Assembly (NCBI GenBank): GCA_965230225.1
Contig: CBDDKM010000006.1
Location: 310,001 to 374,000 of the forward strand
Length of the DNA stretch: 64,000 nucleotides
Reading direction: 5' to 3'
DNA from: CALSMU01 sp965230225
Lineage (GTDB): Bacteria; Bacteroidota; Bacteroidia; Flavobacteriales_D; Parvicellaceae
A program made the translations under genes and the position numbers. Below the pieces are notes generated by a model. That model was not told where the DNA came from and ran no database searches. It saw only the letters and a program-made list of their open reading frames with translations. Shown here one piece after another: positions 63,948 through 64,000 of the stretch (position 1 is the first letter of the stretch; the number at the start of each line of letters is the position of its first letter).

Positions 63948-64000
63948 ATGATAAACAAAGATTTCATCATTAAACTAATCCAACAAGACTTAAAACACAA
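63948..64000 (+). CDS. Start of a gene running off the window
   Basis: ATG at 63948 opens a frame (MINKDFIIKLIQQDLKH) that continues to the window end, 46 bases behind a consensus promoter. Only 17 residues are visible, helical and charged, so no function can be given. Its control by the operator array suggests that it is the first gene of the unit regulated by the XRE protein, for example the rest of the defence or mobile locus. Confidence 0.55.
   Translation, partial: MINKDFIIKLIQQDLKH

Noticed and set aside
1..64000. tRNA or rRNA genes
   Set aside because: I found no GTTCGAATC-type T-arms with matching acceptor stems in the gaps and no rRNA-like conserved blocks.

Overview
The window looks like a chromosomal segment of a marine-type member of the Bacteroidota, probably Flavobacteriales. 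The evidence is the low GC content, abundant Bacteroidota-specific secreted proteins with type IX secretion (T9SS) C-terminal sorting domains, a PorP/SprF-family outer membrane protein, TPR-fused signalling proteins typical of that phylum, and promoters of the TTTG / TAnnTTTG type. I see no rRNA, tRNA, CRISPR array, transposase or integrase.

Layout. 1-1598: the 3' end of an outer-membrane beta-barrel gene and an overlapping TPR gene. 1601-8247 (minus): two large T9SS cargo genes, one SprB-repeat/PKD protein and one CotH kinase-like lamin-tail protein. 8670-10015: a ferredoxin-NADP reductase/2Fe-2S ferredoxin pair. 10316-17610: two more giant T9SS cargo genes, one PKD/SprB type and one 14-repeat FG-GAP double propeller. 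18166-20390 (minus): DUF1853-like, phosphatidylserine decarboxylase and DinB-like genes. 20557-22749: a TPR lipoprotein, two small unknown genes (one resembling EF-G domain IV) and a PH-like membrane protein. 23259-31467: a TPR-HTH regulator, a LamG-like T9SS cargo, an unknown secreted protein, and a TPR histidine kinase with its LytTR response regulator. 31857-36761: a 1634-residue propeller/beta-helix T9SS cargo. 36831-40557 (minus): a MATE exporter, an outer-membrane protein and an unknown gene, behind an AraC regulator. 41013-58629: a WG-repeat protein, three more T9SS cargos, a TPR-SpoIIE phosphatase, a second TPR-HTH regulator, a PorP/SprF protein, an LRR protein, two lipoproteins and two membrane proteins. 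59276-64000: a defence-like island with a large SF2 helicase, an SRA-HNH type IV restriction enzyme, an XRE regulator with an operator array, and a divergent gene that runs off the window.

How the genes work together. Nine proteins carry T9SS sorting domains, five of type A (TIGR04183-like) and four of type B (CHU_C/TIGR04131-like). At least one type B cargo (49355) has its PorP/SprF partner directly downstream. Several are interleaved with TPR signalling proteins that have an N-terminal signal or anchor and a cytoplasmic output domain: HTH (twice), LytS-type kinase, and SpoIIE-type phosphatase. The two TPR-HTH regulators are paralogues, and the intergenic DNA next to them carries the same tandem site, GTGAC-N6-GTGAC. 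One of these sites sits just upstream of a candidate structured small RNA at about 49025-49158.

Two kinds of unexplained non-coding DNA stand out. One is a composite, modular repeat in five intergenic gaps (17.9, 23.0, 31.6, 39.5 and 40.8 kb). The other is a set of strings of hairpins without a coding explanation (27.2-27.5, 49.0-49.2 and 56.4-56.6 kb). All functional calls rest on reading motifs in the sequence; no database search was run.
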